A stretch of 55,786 nucleotides of DNA from Acidobacteriota bacterium (lineage in GTDB: Bacteria; Acidobacteriota; UBA6911; RPQK01; JAJDTT01). Location of the stretch: assembly GCA_022827025.1 (NCBI GenBank), contig JAJDTT010000304.1:1-55786 (forward strand), read 5' to 3'. The number at the start of each line of letters is the position of its first letter. The first letter of the stretch is position 1. Of the stretch, positions 1-8,537 are shown piece after piece. A program made the translations under genes and the position numbers. The notes below the pieces were generated by a model. The model was not told the origin of the DNA, did not search any database, and saw only the letters and a list, made by a program, of their open reading frames with translations.

Positions 1-120
1 GTTCCTCAGAGTTCGGTCGCCATTCGATGCGCCCGTCGTATGTCTCGGCTCTGGCTCGACTTGACACCGCCACACACGAAGACACGACTGTCTCCAATTG
101 GTGGCAATTGGTCAAGAATC

Positions 121-149
121 CCGACCGGCCAGTGTTGTGACCCGGTCGG
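121..149 (-). terminator. hairpin just downstream of the TonB receptor gene
   Basis: An 8-bp perfect inverted repeat (CCGACCGG / CCGGTCGG) with a 13-base loop lies 11 bases beyond the stop of the minus-strand receptor gene. It could terminate that transcript, but no T-run follows it on the minus strand, so it is not a canonical intrinsic terminator. I see no gene in bases 1-160. Confidence 0.3.
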
Positions 150-160
150 TACGCGATCCT

Positions 161-2017
161 TTACCTCAGCCGGAGCTGGATGCCGGCATAGATCAGGCGG
201 GGGATGCCCAGCGAGGGCAGCGGCGTCAACCGGACCACGTAATCCCGGTCCAGGAGATTCTCCACGGCCAGAAAGACCTCCAGCGATTCTCCCAGCGGTT
301 TTCTCACGCTGGCGCCCAAGAGGAAGAAGCGGTCCAGGACCATGGTGTTGCGGTCGTCCTCGAACTGGTCGGCGACCCACCGTCCCTGCAGCGAGGCCGT
401 GAACGGCGCGTCGTAACGGACCTCGGTCGTAACTTGGTGGCGGGGAACCTGGGGCAACTGCAGACCCGTCTCCCGCACCTCGGTCCGGGAGTGGAGATAG
501 CCCATCCGCAGACTCCAGGGCGTGTCGCCCTCCAAAGCCGTTTCCAGCTCCAGGCCCCGGACCGAGACCTGCCCCAGATTCCGCCGCTGCCGCTGGATGA
601 ACCGGGGACCCACGGAGAGGGTGGCGTTCCCCACCGGGTCCCGGAGCGAGTTCCAGAAGCCGTTGATCCGGACCAGCACGGAGCCCGAAGGATGCAGATC
701 CGCTCCCAGCTCTCCCCCCCAGAGGTGCTCCTCGCCCAGATCGGGGTTCTCGGCGGTGAGGACGTTCCCCACCCGGAAGGGGCGATAGAGTTCGTTCAGG
801 GTGGGGGCCCGAAATCCGCGGTAGGCCGAGCTGCGCAGGGTCAGCCACCGGGCGCTCCGCAACAGGATGCCCAGGCGGGGGTTCAACGAGGTTTCGGTGG
901 TGCGGCCCTGCCACCAGTCCGTCCGGGCGCCGAGCTGCACGTCGAGCCGGTTATGGACGGGAAGGGTCTGCTGGACGAAGAGGCCGGCCAGGTTCTGCAC
1001 CCGGTCCTGCCAACTGACTCGTCTCCAATCGGCGCCCACCAGCAGTTGTCCCCGCGGGTTCCAGGTCAGCGATCCTCCGGTCCCCAGCGTGGGAAACTCC
1101 TGCCGGGCGGTCACGAATTCCTGGGAGCGGTCGGGAAGAATCCGGGAGAAGGTGTTCTTGAAGAGGCCCGACTGGACGTAGAAGCGGCCCTGCCAGGTAT
1201 CGCCCTCGACCCCCGTCTCCAGGAGAGCGATCCGGGAGTTGTTCTGCTGGAGACGGGTCCCGTTGCTGCGCCGTTCCCGAAACGTGTTGACGCCGACGTG
1301 GAACCTCTTGTAGGACACCCGGCCGAAAAAGGTCTCGAACCGGCTGTTGGCCGGCGTGTCCACCTCTCCCCGAAGCGCCTCGTCGACGATGTAGAAGCCG
1401 TCGGTGTCCAGAATCCGGGCCGCGGCCAGGTATCCCCAGTTTCCCTTCTTGTCCGAGGCGGCCAAGTCCAGATCGGCGTACCGGTGGTCCCCCAGCACGC
1501 CCCGGACCTCCAACCGGCGCTGGTTGCGGGCCGGTCGTAGCTGGATGGTTCCCCCCAACGCGGTGCTCCCGTAAAGAGGACTCGTGGCTCCCCGGACCAC
1601 CTCCACGCTCTCCAGGGCCGTGCGGGGGATCCGGTTCCAGTAGACCCAACCGCCGAAGGGATCGTTCCAGGGAATGCCGTCGAACAGGACCAGTGTGCGG
1701 CTGGTTCCGGAGGGTCCGATGCCCCGCAAGGAAACGCCCTGGGTCGTGGGATGGGAGATCATGCTGCTGCTGCGCCGAAAGAGGCTGAACCCGGGGATCT
1801 GGCGCAGAGCGTCGTCCAGGACCAGCGCCGGAGACTCGCGGAGGTCCTCCCGGGACAGGACGGTGACCAGTGCCGTGCTCTCGAGGAGAGGCTGCTCCTG
1901 CCGGCTGGCCGTGACGACGACGGTCTCGTGGGAACCCTTCGGCGCCTCCTCGTCGGACGGTTCCTTCTCTTGGGGAGGAGTCAGGAGAGCGAGCAGAGTC
2001 AAGGGAAGCCAGAGCAT
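161..2017 (-). CDS. TonB-dependent outer-membrane receptor
   Basis: This is a 618-residue outer-membrane receptor, expected to import a scarce substrate (metal chelate, vitamin or oligosaccharide) with energy from TonB. A hydrophobic signal peptide (MLWLPLTLLALL) comes first. A TonB-box-like ETVVVTA follows near residue 31, then a plug domain with VLDDALRQIPGF, SLRGIGPSG, VLFDGIPWNDP and VEVVRGATSPLYGSTALGG. The rest is barrel-like, with alternating aromatic and polar strands and a short C-terminal strand ending in LRLR. The length is at the short end for the family, like BtuB/FepA-type receptors. It lies 59 bp downstream of a co-oriented secreted propeller gene (2077-3543), so the two may be co-transcribed. 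The substrate cannot be told from sequence. Confidence 0.93.
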   Translation of the reverse strand: MLWLPLTLLALLTPPQEKEPSDEEAPKGSHETVVVTASRQEQPLLESTALVTVLSREDLRESPALVLDDALRQIPGFSLFRRSSSMISHPTTQGVSLRGIGPSGTSRTLVLFDGIPWNDPFGGWVYWNRIPRTALESVEVVRGATSPLYGSTALGGTIQLRPARNQRRLEVRGVLGDHRYADLDLAASDKKGNWGYLAAARILDTDGFYIVDEALRGEVDTPANSRFETFFGRVSYKRFHVGVNTFRERRSNGTRLQQNNSRIALLETGVEGDTWQGRFYVQSGLFKNTFSRILPDRSQEFVTARQEFPTLGTGGSLTWNPRGQLLVGADWRRVSWQDRVQNLAGLFVQQTLPVHNRLDVQLGARTDWWQGRTTETSLNPRLGILLRSARWLTLRSSAYRGFRAPTLNELYRPFRVGNVLTAENPDLGEEHLWGGELGADLHPSGSVLVRINGFWNSLRDPVGNATLSVGPRFIQRQRRNLGQVSVRGLELETALEGDTPWSLRMGYLHSRTEVRETGLQLPQVPRHQVTTEVRYDAPFTASLQGRWVADQFEDDRNTMVLDRFFLLGASVRKPLGESLEVFLAVENLLDRDYVVRLTPLPSLGIPRLIYAGIQLRLR

Positions 2018-2076
2018 GGGAACGCCGGAAGATGCCGAATTTCTAGACGGACCCTCTTAATCGCCCGCCGATGCCG

Positions 2077-3543
2077 TCAATCACGCTTCAGTTGAAAGGC
2101 GTAAAGGTCCGTGTCCCGCAAATGGAATCGAACTCGCAGGCCCGCCTTCCGGCGAGGGACGAGATCCGATCCGGTCCCCCAGGTGACGGCGTGGCGCAAC
2201 GAGTCCCCGCGGACCGGATTGCACTGTTGCACGCCGTATCCGGGAATCACGTTGCCGTCCCCGTCCAGGATCTCCGCCCGGAGATCGCCCCCCACCCGGG
2301 CGTTGACCGTCAGTCGCCCGCCGGGAGTCCGCAAAAGCCGTGTCGTGACCGATCCTTCCCCCGGCGCCGACAGCGAGACGAATCCGTCCAGCCGCAAGGT
2401 GGCCAGGCCGGTGGCCCTCTGGATCCTCTGGCCGTCCCGGAACCAGCCGTCTTTGACCTTCCGGATGGCGTCCACGGTGTAGGGCATGTTCTCGCCCCAG
2501 TAGTAGCACCAGATCCGCTGGTCGTGCACCACGGGAGCCACCGGAATGCTGAGCGCGCTGTCCCAGGCCGGATCCTCCCCCCGTTCCAGGACGAACGACC
2601 CGGGAAAGGGCCGGCTCCAGTGGATTCCGTCCCGGCTCACGGCCAACTCGGCCGCCGCCGCGACGAACTCCTTCGCCCCTCTTTCGAAGACCCAGAGCCA
2701 GCCCATGTAGAGATCCTCGTAAAGAAACGCGGCCAGTCCCTTGAAGTGGAGATCGGGTTCGTCCGGTCCGGGAGCCATCACCGTCTCGGGCTCCGACCAG
2801 GTGACGAAGTCGCCGCTGACGGCCCGTCCCACCGTATTCTGCGCAGCGCGCATCCGCACGTAGAAGACGTAGCGCCGGATCCGCGGATCCCAACCCAGCA
2901 GGTTGCCGTTGTGGGGACGCCGGAACCAGGGCTTCCCGTCGCCGTTGAGCCTCCAGTGGATTCCGTCGGCCGAATAGCCCTTGGTGATGGCCGGCTGGCC
3001 GTTGAAGACGTCCACGTACGTCATCTTGAACCGCCGTCGGGGATCCGGGTCGCGGAGGTCCTTGATGACGTTGGCCCGCCTCATCCAGTTGACGCCCCGG
3101 GGAATCAGGTTGTTGTCACGCGAACCCTCCCAATCCACCTGGCCCAGGTTCGGTTTGATCCAGTGGGCGCCGTCCTGGGATACGGCGTAGGCCACCTTGT
3201 ACCGGAAACCGCCCGGCGCCCCCTCTTCCATGTGGGAGGCCATGTACCACATCTTGAATTCGCCCGTCTCAAGATCGAATAGAACGGCCCTTCCATTGGG
3301 GGAAACCAGCCACCGTTCCCAGGGGCGGTCGCCCACCAGGACCGGATTGCCCGGATGTCGTTCCAACCGGTGCAGCCGCCGGGTTACTCCCTCGGTGGAC
3401 TCCACGGCGTGGTCGTCGATGAAAAGCTGTTTCCGGTGGCCGATGTCGACACCGGCTGCGCGCGAGCTTCCGGGGAGAAAGGACCCGGAAACGGCGAAAA
3501 TCAACACGGCCAGCACTTCTCTCGTTTGGGAGCGCATGTTCAA
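2077..3543 (-). CDS. secreted beta-propeller, glycosidase-like protein (paralogue 1)
   Basis: The 488-residue product has a signal peptide (residues about 1-29, ending near SRAAG) followed by DIGHRKQLFIDDH. Repeated blade-like segments follow, such as FKMWYMASHMEEG, YAVSQDGAHWIKPNLG and YSADGIHWRLNG. The recurrent 'S.DG.HW' pattern resembles five-bladed glycoside hydrolase families (GH32/GH43/GH68 type), and many bacterial proteins of this kind are annotated only as hypothetical or glycosyl-hydrolase-like. I see no catalytic triad that I can assign. Two paralogues lie in this window (32192-33697 and 54047-55624). The neighbouring TonB receptor is consistent with a role in processing an extracellular glycan or glycoconjugate, but that is inference. 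Confidence 0.72.
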   Translation of the reverse strand: MNMRSQTREVLAVLIFAVSGSFLPGSSRAAGVDIGHRKQLFIDDHAVESTEGVTRRLHRLERHPGNPVLVGDRPWERWLVSPNGRAVLFDLETGEFKMWYMASHMEEGAPGGFRYKVAYAVSQDGAHWIKPNLGQVDWEGSRDNNLIPRGVNWMRRANVIKDLRDPDPRRRFKMTYVDVFNGQPAITKGYSADGIHWRLNGDGKPWFRRPHNGNLLGWDPRIRRYVFYVRMRAAQNTVGRAVSGDFVTWSEPETVMAPGPDEPDLHFKGLAAFLYEDLYMGWLWVFERGAKEFVAAAAELAVSRDGIHWSRPFPGSFVLERGEDPAWDSALSIPVAPVVHDQRIWCYYWGENMPYTVDAIRKVKDGWFRDGQRIQRATGLATLRLDGFVSLSAPGEGSVTTRLLRTPGGRLTVNARVGGDLRAEILDGDGNVIPGYGVQQCNPVRGDSLRHAVTWGTGSDLVPRRKAGLRVRFHLRDTDLYAFQLKRD

Positions 3544-3638
3544 GAATTCCGCGAAATGCCCGTTTCGGCTCCACCGAAGTCTATCACCGGTCGTTCACGG
3601 GGGTGATAAGATGCCGGCAAGGAGGGCTCACGAGAGGC

Positions 3639-4586
3639 ATGAAGTTCGGAGTCGCCGTGACCACTTCGGTCACGCCGGCAGTCACCGCCGGAGCTCAGGC
3701 CGAATACGTCCGGAAAATGGCCGGGGCCATCGAGGACGCCGGATTCGACTCGGTCTGGGTCAGCGACCGGACCCTCTTCCCGGCGGATCTGGCCCGGCGT
3801 TACCCGGACATGTTCGGTCCCGGCAAGGCCAGTCCGGACGCTCAGAACGTCCTGGAGTCGCTGGCCACCCTCAGCTTCGTGGGGGGATCCACCCGCCGGT
3901 TGCGCCTGGGCGTCAGCGTCCTGGTCCTTCCTTTCCGGAATCCCCTCCTGAACGCCAAGATGATCACCACTCTGGACGTCCTCTCCGGAGGGCGGGTGAT
4001 CTACGGCGTGGGCGTGGGTTGGATGCCGGAAGAATTCGCCTCCATGGGGGCGTCCTACCGCGAGCGGGGAGCGCTCACCGACGAGCACATCGAGATCTTC
4101 AAGGCCGCCTGCGCCGACGATGTCCCCGAGTACCGGGGGAAGCACTTTCGCACCTCGGGAATGGTCTTCTTCCCGCGGCCGGTGCAGGAGCCGCATCCCC
4201 CCGTCTGGGTGGGAGGGAATTCCCGCTTCGCCCTGCGCCGGAGCGTCCGGCTGGGGGATGCGTGGCACGGGATCCGGCTCACTCCCCGCCAGGTCGGGGA
4301 GGCCCGTCAGGACTTGGCTCGAGTCTGCCGCGCAGAGGGCCGCGAGCCGCGTACAGTTGGCGTCACCTTGAGACACACGCTGGTCCTGGGGGAAGCTCGC
4401 TTCGACGGCAACGGGGAGCGGCTCCACCTGACCGGCACGGTGGCTGAAGTCCGCGACGACGTTTGCCGCTATCGGGACGCGGGACTCGACTACCTGGTCC
4501 TCTCGGTGGAAGCCCCGAGCACCCGGGAGACCCTGGCCGCGGTTCGCCGGTTCGCCGACGAGATTCTGAGCGAAGAACAGGAGTGA
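3639..4586 (+). CDS. LLM-class (F420/FMN-dependent) oxidoreductase
   Basis: The product is a luciferase-like monooxygenase family TIM-barrel oxidoreductase of about 315 residues, using reduced F420 or FMN. The N-terminus MKFGVAVTTS, the segment GFDSVWVSDR, the barrel strand LRLGVSVLVLPFRNP, and the run LDVLSGGRVIYGVGVGW are typical. So is PPVWVGGNS in the second half. I chose ATG 3639 because a GGAGGG/GAGAGG Shine-Dalgarno region precedes it; an upstream in-frame GTG at 3603 adds only unconserved residues. The stop is 7 bp before the ceramidase-like gene, so the two are probably co-transcribed. It is divergent from the propeller gene at 2077-3543. The substrate is unknown. Confidence 0.9.
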   Translation: MKFGVAVTTSVTPAVTAGAQAEYVRKMAGAIEDAGFDSVWVSDRTLFPADLARRYPDMFGPGKASPDAQNVLESLATLSFVGGSTRRLRLGVSVLVLPFRNPLLNAKMITTLDVLSGGRVIYGVGVGWMPEEFASMGASYRERGALTDEHIEIFKAACADDVPEYRGKHFRTSGMVFFPRPVQEPHPPVWVGGNSRFALRRSVRLGDAWHGIRLTPRQVGEARQDLARVCRAEGREPRTVGVTLRHTLVLGEARFDGNGERLHLTGTVAEVRDDVCRYRDAGLDYLVLSVEAPSTRETLAAVRRFADEILSEEQE

Positions 4587-4593
4587 TCGGGTC

Positions 4594-5949
4594 ATGAAGA
4601 GAATCTCACCTTGGACGATGGTATTGCTCTTGCTCGTAGCAGAGTGCGCCGCCGGTCAGAGGCCATCCGGTTGGAGAGCGGGAGTGGCCAGTGTGCCCAT
4701 CACGCCGCAGGAACCCATTTGGCTGGCGGGCTACGGATCCCGGGAACGGCCTTCGGGAGAAGTCCTGCAGGACATCCACGCCAAGGCCCTGGCCCTGGAG
4801 GATGAGACCGGTGCGGTCACCGTCCTGGTGACCATCGACCTGTTGGGATTCAGCCGACGTCTCTCGGACCAGGTCGCGGAGCGGGCCTGGCAGGAATTCG
4901 GGCTTAGCCGGGATCGGCTCGGCCTCAACTTCTCCCACACGCACAGCGGGCCCGTCACCGGGGAGGTCTTGCGGCCCGCCTATCCCTTGGAAGAGGAACA
5001 CCTCCGGGTGGTCCGCCGCTACACCCGTCGGGTCCTGGACGATATCGTGACGGTGATCGGCCAGTCCCTGGAAACGCTCTCGCCGGCCCGGCTCTCCTTC
5101 GGTCAGGGGTCCGCCGGATTTGCCGTCAACCGCCGCCGGGTGCGGACCGGAAAACGCCATCTGCCCGGTCCGGTGGACCACGATGTTCCCGTCCTGGCCG
5201 TGCGTGGTGTGGATGGCGGGTTGCGGGCCGTGGTCTTCGGATACGCCTGCCACGCCACGGTCCTTTCGGGCGACCAGATCAACGGCGACTGGCCCGGGTT
5301 CGCCCAGGAATCCGTGCAGGAGAAGCATCCCGGCGCCACCGCCCTGTTCGTCACCGGCTGCGGAGCCGACGCCAACCCCTTGCCCCGGCGATCGGTGCAG
5401 ATGGCCCGGCATTACGGCCAGATCCTGGCCTACGCCGTGGACCTGGTGCTGGGCGGAGAGATGACACCGGTCCGGGGACCGCTCCAGAGCGCCTTCGAGC
5501 GGGTGGCGATCCCCTTCAGCAAGCCGCCTTCCCGCCCGGAGTTGGAAGCCCGGGTCGGACGGGAGACGGGAATGCGCAAGCGCCACGCCCAACTCCTCCT
5601 GAACCGGATCGAGCGGGAGGGACAGCTGCCCGACAGCTATCCCTACCCGATTCAGGTCTGGCAGTTCGGGAACGACCTCACTCTGATCCACCTGGCGGGC
5701 GAGGTGGTGGTCGACTACTCCCTGCGGCTCAAGAGGGCCCACGGGTGGGACACGGTCTGGGTAGCCGGCTTCTCCAACGAGGTCTTCGCCTACATCCCCT
5801 CCCTGAGGGTGCTCAAGGAGGGCGGTTACGAAGGTGGAGGAGCCATGGTCCCATATGGTCAATCGGGTCCCTTCGAAGCGCCGGTGGAAGAGATCATCGT
5901 GGAAAAGGTGGAAGAATTGGTCAAGCGCGTGGGAGCGGCGCCTTTCTAG
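4594..5949 (+). CDS. neutral/alkaline ceramidase-like hydrolase, secreted
   Basis: The 451-residue protein has a signal peptide (MKRISPWTMVLLLLVAECAAG) and the N-terminal domain of the neutral ceramidase family. Family landmarks are GVASVPITP at the mature start, NFSHTHSGP near residue 112, YACHATVLSGDQINGDWPG near residue 217 and VTGCGADANP. The His residues in the first two are the expected zinc ligands. The protein is shorter than full ceramidases (about 650 residues or more) and lacks the usual C-terminal immunoglobulin-like domain, so sphingolipid amidase activity is only a family-level guess. It follows the LLM gene by 7 bp. Its last codons and stop lie inside a palindromic repeat (5931-5956), so the C-terminus GAAPF is supplied by that repeat. 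Confidence 0.82.
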   Translation: MKRISPWTMVLLLLVAECAAGQRPSGWRAGVASVPITPQEPIWLAGYGSRERPSGEVLQDIHAKALALEDETGAVTVLVTIDLLGFSRRLSDQVAERAWQEFGLSRDRLGLNFSHTHSGPVTGEVLRPAYPLEEEHLRVVRRYTRRVLDDIVTVIGQSLETLSPARLSFGQGSAGFAVNRRRVRTGKRHLPGPVDHDVPVLAVRGVDGGLRAVVFGYACHATVLSGDQINGDWPGFAQESVQEKHPGATALFVTGCGADANPLPRRSVQMARHYGQILAYAVDLVLGGEMTPVRGPLQSAFERVAIPFSKPPSRPELEARVGRETGMRKRHAQLLLNRIEREGQLPDSYPYPIQVWQFGNDLTLIHLAGEVVVDYSLRLKRAHGWDTVWVAGFSNEVFAYIPSLRVLKEGGYEGGGAMVPYGQSGPFEAPVEEIIVEKVEELVKRVGAAPF

Positions 5950-5956
5950 GCGCCGA
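5931..5956. repeat. short palindromic repeat, copy A, overlapping a stop codon
   Basis: A perfect 8-bp stem (CGGCGCCT / AGGCGCCG, 5936-5943 and 5948-5955) encloses the loop TTCT. The TAG stop of the ceramidase-like gene (5947-5949) sits within it. A second copy of the 26-bp unit with two differences lies at 6008-6033. Confidence 0.8.
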
Positions 5957-6007
5957 CTGGGAAGGGAGTGTTTTACGCGCCCAGCGGCCTCTTACCAAGC
6001 GCCAAAT

Positions 6008-6033
6008 AGGAGCGGCGTCTTTCTAGGCGCCGA
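6008..6033. repeat. short palindromic repeat, copy B, abutting the cytochrome gene
   Basis: This is the same 26-bp unit as 5931-5956 with two substitutions; one turns a stem G-C into a G-T wobble. Its TAG at 6024-6026 is the last in-frame stop before the cytochrome c reading frame. The unit therefore occupies the place where a ribosome-binding site and start codon would be expected. Confidence 0.75.
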
Positions 6034-6038
6034 ACTCG

Positions 6039-8537
6039 ATTCTGTCCCAAATCAACGGTTGCATCATCCTGTTTGCCGTCGCCGGTCTGGCCGCCTGCCG
6101 GCCGGGTGTCGAGACCAGCCCGTCGCCGGGAGCGGCGGACCCCGGAAAGCGGGAACTCCGGCCCGGATTGGCCGCCCGTTACGAAGACGGGCGGCATCGG
6201 GTCCGCCTGGTGACGCCGACTCCCAATTTCTACCTTGAGGAAGGGGAATCCCTGCATCCTTCTCTGGACCCCGGATTCAAAGCCGAGTGGGTGGGATTCC
6301 TTTCGATTCTGGAGACGGACCGCTATCGATTCGAGGGCCGCGGGCAGTTGGAAATCGCCGGCCGGGAGGTCGGCGCCGAAGCCGTGACCCTGGATTCCGG
6401 CCGGCATCGGATCCGGTTGACTTATGTGCGGCAGCCGGGACCGGCGCAACACCGGCTGTTCTGGGCATCGGAGCATTTTCCCCTGGAACCGGTTCCTTCC
6501 CGCGTCCTGTTTCATGAACCGGAAAGCGGGCCGGATCCGGATAGGGAACGGATCGAACGGGGCCGGGACCTGGTGGAGGACCTGGGATGCGTCAACTGTC
6601 ACAAGAGCGGGTCTGAATCCCTGGATCGCCGCCGCGGACCCGACTTGGGCGCCGCCGCTTGGCTGAATCCGGCCTGGCTCAACGAGTGGCTCCTGGATCC
6701 GGGCGCGGTCCGGCCTGAAACCACCATGCCGGCGTTGCTGGACGCGCAGGAGGCCCGCGACGTGACGGCGTATCTCATTTCGCGGCCTGTCACCGGCTTG
6801 CCGAATCGAGAAACGGTCCCGCCGGACGTGGGCGCCGAACGAGGCCGCGACCTCTATGTCTCCCAGGGTTGCACGGCGTGCCACACGCCGGAAAGTCTGC
6901 CCTTGGACGGCGTCGGGTCCAAGATGACCGCCGCAGGTTTGGCCTCCTACCTGATGGACCCCTTCCGCCACCATCCTGAGAGCCGCATGCCTTCGCTGCA
7001 CCTGAAGGACGCGGAGGCACGCCAGGTTGCCGCCTACCTGACCGGTCTTGCGCCGCCAGCTCCGCGACGGCCGGTTCCGGGAGGCCACTCGGCTCGCGGA
7101 GAGGAACTGATCCGGTCCCGGGGATGTCTCTCCTGTCACCGGCTGGAGGACCGGGAACCGGACGGCGGACTCGATCATGCGGTTCCCGCTTTAGCCGATC
7201 TCTCCCTCGAGGATGGATGTCTGGCGGAAGAAACCGGGTCCGGCCTTCCCCGGTACCATCTGGACGATGAGCAGCGGGCGGCGATTCGCGACTTTCTGCG
7301 CCTTCAGCAACGGTTCCCCGACGTCAGTCCCGCGCCCGTCTACGACTTTTACCGGCGGGTCCGCCGGCTCCGCTGCACGGCCTGTCACGTCATGGACCAT
7401 TTCGGCGGTGAACCGGGGGGCGGTGCTCCCCTCCTGACCGGCGCCGGGGAAAAACTGCGGCTGGAGTATCTGGAACAGGCCCTCCTGGGAGAGGTTCGGC
7501 TTCGAAGCTGGCTCCCTCTGCGCATGCCCCGGTTTTCTCGAAGCCAAGTGGAACCGCTGATCCACGGGTTCGCCAAGGCGTCCGGTCTCGACCCCTCGGT
7601 TCCCGCCGTGGAGTCGGTGACCTCCCAGCAAGACACGAATCGAGGACTGACGCTTTTGGGGCGGGACACGGAAGGGAAGAGTCTGGGCTGTATCGGCTGC
7701 CATGATTGGACGGACTACCGGGCCCAGGGGGAGCGGGCGCCCCAGTTGGCCGAAGCCGCCCATCGCCTCCGCTATCCGTGGTACCGAAGATTCATGTTGA
7801 ATCCCGCCCGGATCCTGTCCGGGACCTCGATGCCGGAGCACTTCACGGACATCGCACCGGAGGAGAGGGAAGAGAGCATTCAGAGGATCTGGGGGGCCCT
7901 GGGCGTCAGCGAGGCCGGCCGCTTCCTTCCCGGGCTGGACCCGCCTCCGGATCCCTGGACGGCGGAGACCCGCCCGGTTCCTTCCCATGGGGCCGTCGTA
8001 GTGAGAACCGTCATGCCGGAGGCGACCCCGGCCGCCATCGCAGTGGGCCTGCCCGGCGGCGTTTCCTACTGCTTCGATGCCGGATCGTCGCGTCTGCTGT
8101 ACGCCTGGCGAGGGCAGTTCCTGGATCTTGAAGCCACCCTGCACAAGAAGACCGGAGACGACGGTTTCACGCTGACTCCGCAGATCCCGGGACAGCGTTT
8201 TTTCCGGTCTGCCCGTTTCCCGTTCCGGATGGCAGATTCCGGCCGGATTCCGGAAACCCGCTTCCGCGGCTATCGCATGAGGGACGGCGTCCCGGAGTTC
8301 CACTACTCAGTGGGCGGAGCGGAGGTCTACGAACGAATCCGCCCCACCACGCCAGCGGACGGGTTCCGGTGGGAGTTCCGGATCGAGCAGGTCCAGGATC
8401 CGCTCCGGTTCGATGCGGGGGGCGAAGGCCCGGTGCGGATCACCGCAAGCCGGGGAACCGTGGAGGAGAACAACGTTCGGATCCCCATCGACGGGGACTC
8501 CCGGTTCGAAATCCTGGTCGGGAGCGCGGGGGAATGA
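6039..8537 (+). CDS. five-haem PA14/cytochrome c lipoprotein, start codon unclear
   Basis: This is an exported multihaem electron-transfer protein. Five CxxCH sites are visible: CVNCH (6589), CTACH (6870), CLSCH (7125), CTACH (7375) and CIGCH (7689). Before them comes a PA14-like region (LAARYEDG to about FHEP), and after them a C-terminal beta-rich domain seen in similar planctomycete-type proteins. The first conventional in-frame start is TTG 6168. Upstream codons in the same frame encode a lipoprotein signal, CIILFAVAGLAAC, whose lipobox Cys is at 6096, with no ATG, GTG or TTG between the stop at 6024 and 6168. I therefore extend the gene to ATT 6039 (CTG 6042 is the alternative). It overlaps the following propeller gene by ATGA, so the pair is translationally coupled and probably acts together as cytochrome plus dehydrogenase. 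Confidence 0.8.
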   Translation: MLSQINGCIILFAVAGLAACRPGVETSPSPGAADPGKRELRPGLAARYEDGRHRVRLVTPTPNFYLEEGESLHPSLDPGFKAEWVGFLSILETDRYRFEGRGQLEIAGREVGAEAVTLDSGRHRIRLTYVRQPGPAQHRLFWASEHFPLEPVPSRVLFHEPESGPDPDRERIERGRDLVEDLGCVNCHKSGSESLDRRRGPDLGAAAWLNPAWLNEWLLDPGAVRPETTMPALLDAQEARDVTAYLISRPVTGLPNRETVPPDVGAERGRDLYVSQGCTACHTPESLPLDGVGSKMTAAGLASYLMDPFRHHPESRMPSLHLKDAEARQVAAYLTGLAPPAPRRPVPGGHSARGEELIRSRGCLSCHRLEDREPDGGLDHAVPALADLSLEDGCLAEETGSGLPRYHLDDEQRAAIRDFLRLQQRFPDVSPAPVYDFYRRVRRLRCTACHVMDHFGGEPGGGAPLLTGAGEKLRLEYLEQALLGEVRLRSWLPLRMPRFSRSQVEPLIHGFAKASGLDPSVPAVESVTSQQDTNRGLTLLGRDTEGKSLGCIGCHDWTDYRAQGERAPQLAEAAHRLRYPWYRRFMLNPARILSGTSMPEHFTDIAPEEREESIQRIWGALGVSEAGRFLPGLDPPPDPWTAETRPVPSHGAVVVRTVMPEATPAAIAVGLPGGVSYCFDAGSSRLLYAWRGQFLDLEATLHKKTGDDGFTLTPQIPGQRFFRSARFPFRMADSGRIPETRFRGYRMRDGVPEFHYSVGGAEVYERIRPTTPADGFRWEFRIEQVQDPLRFDAGGEGPVRITASRGTVEENNVRIPIDGDSRFEILVGSAGE

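Noticed and set aside
98-1540. 480-residue plus-strand reading frame
   Set aside because: It is antisense to the TonB receptor, with composition typical of a shadow frame.
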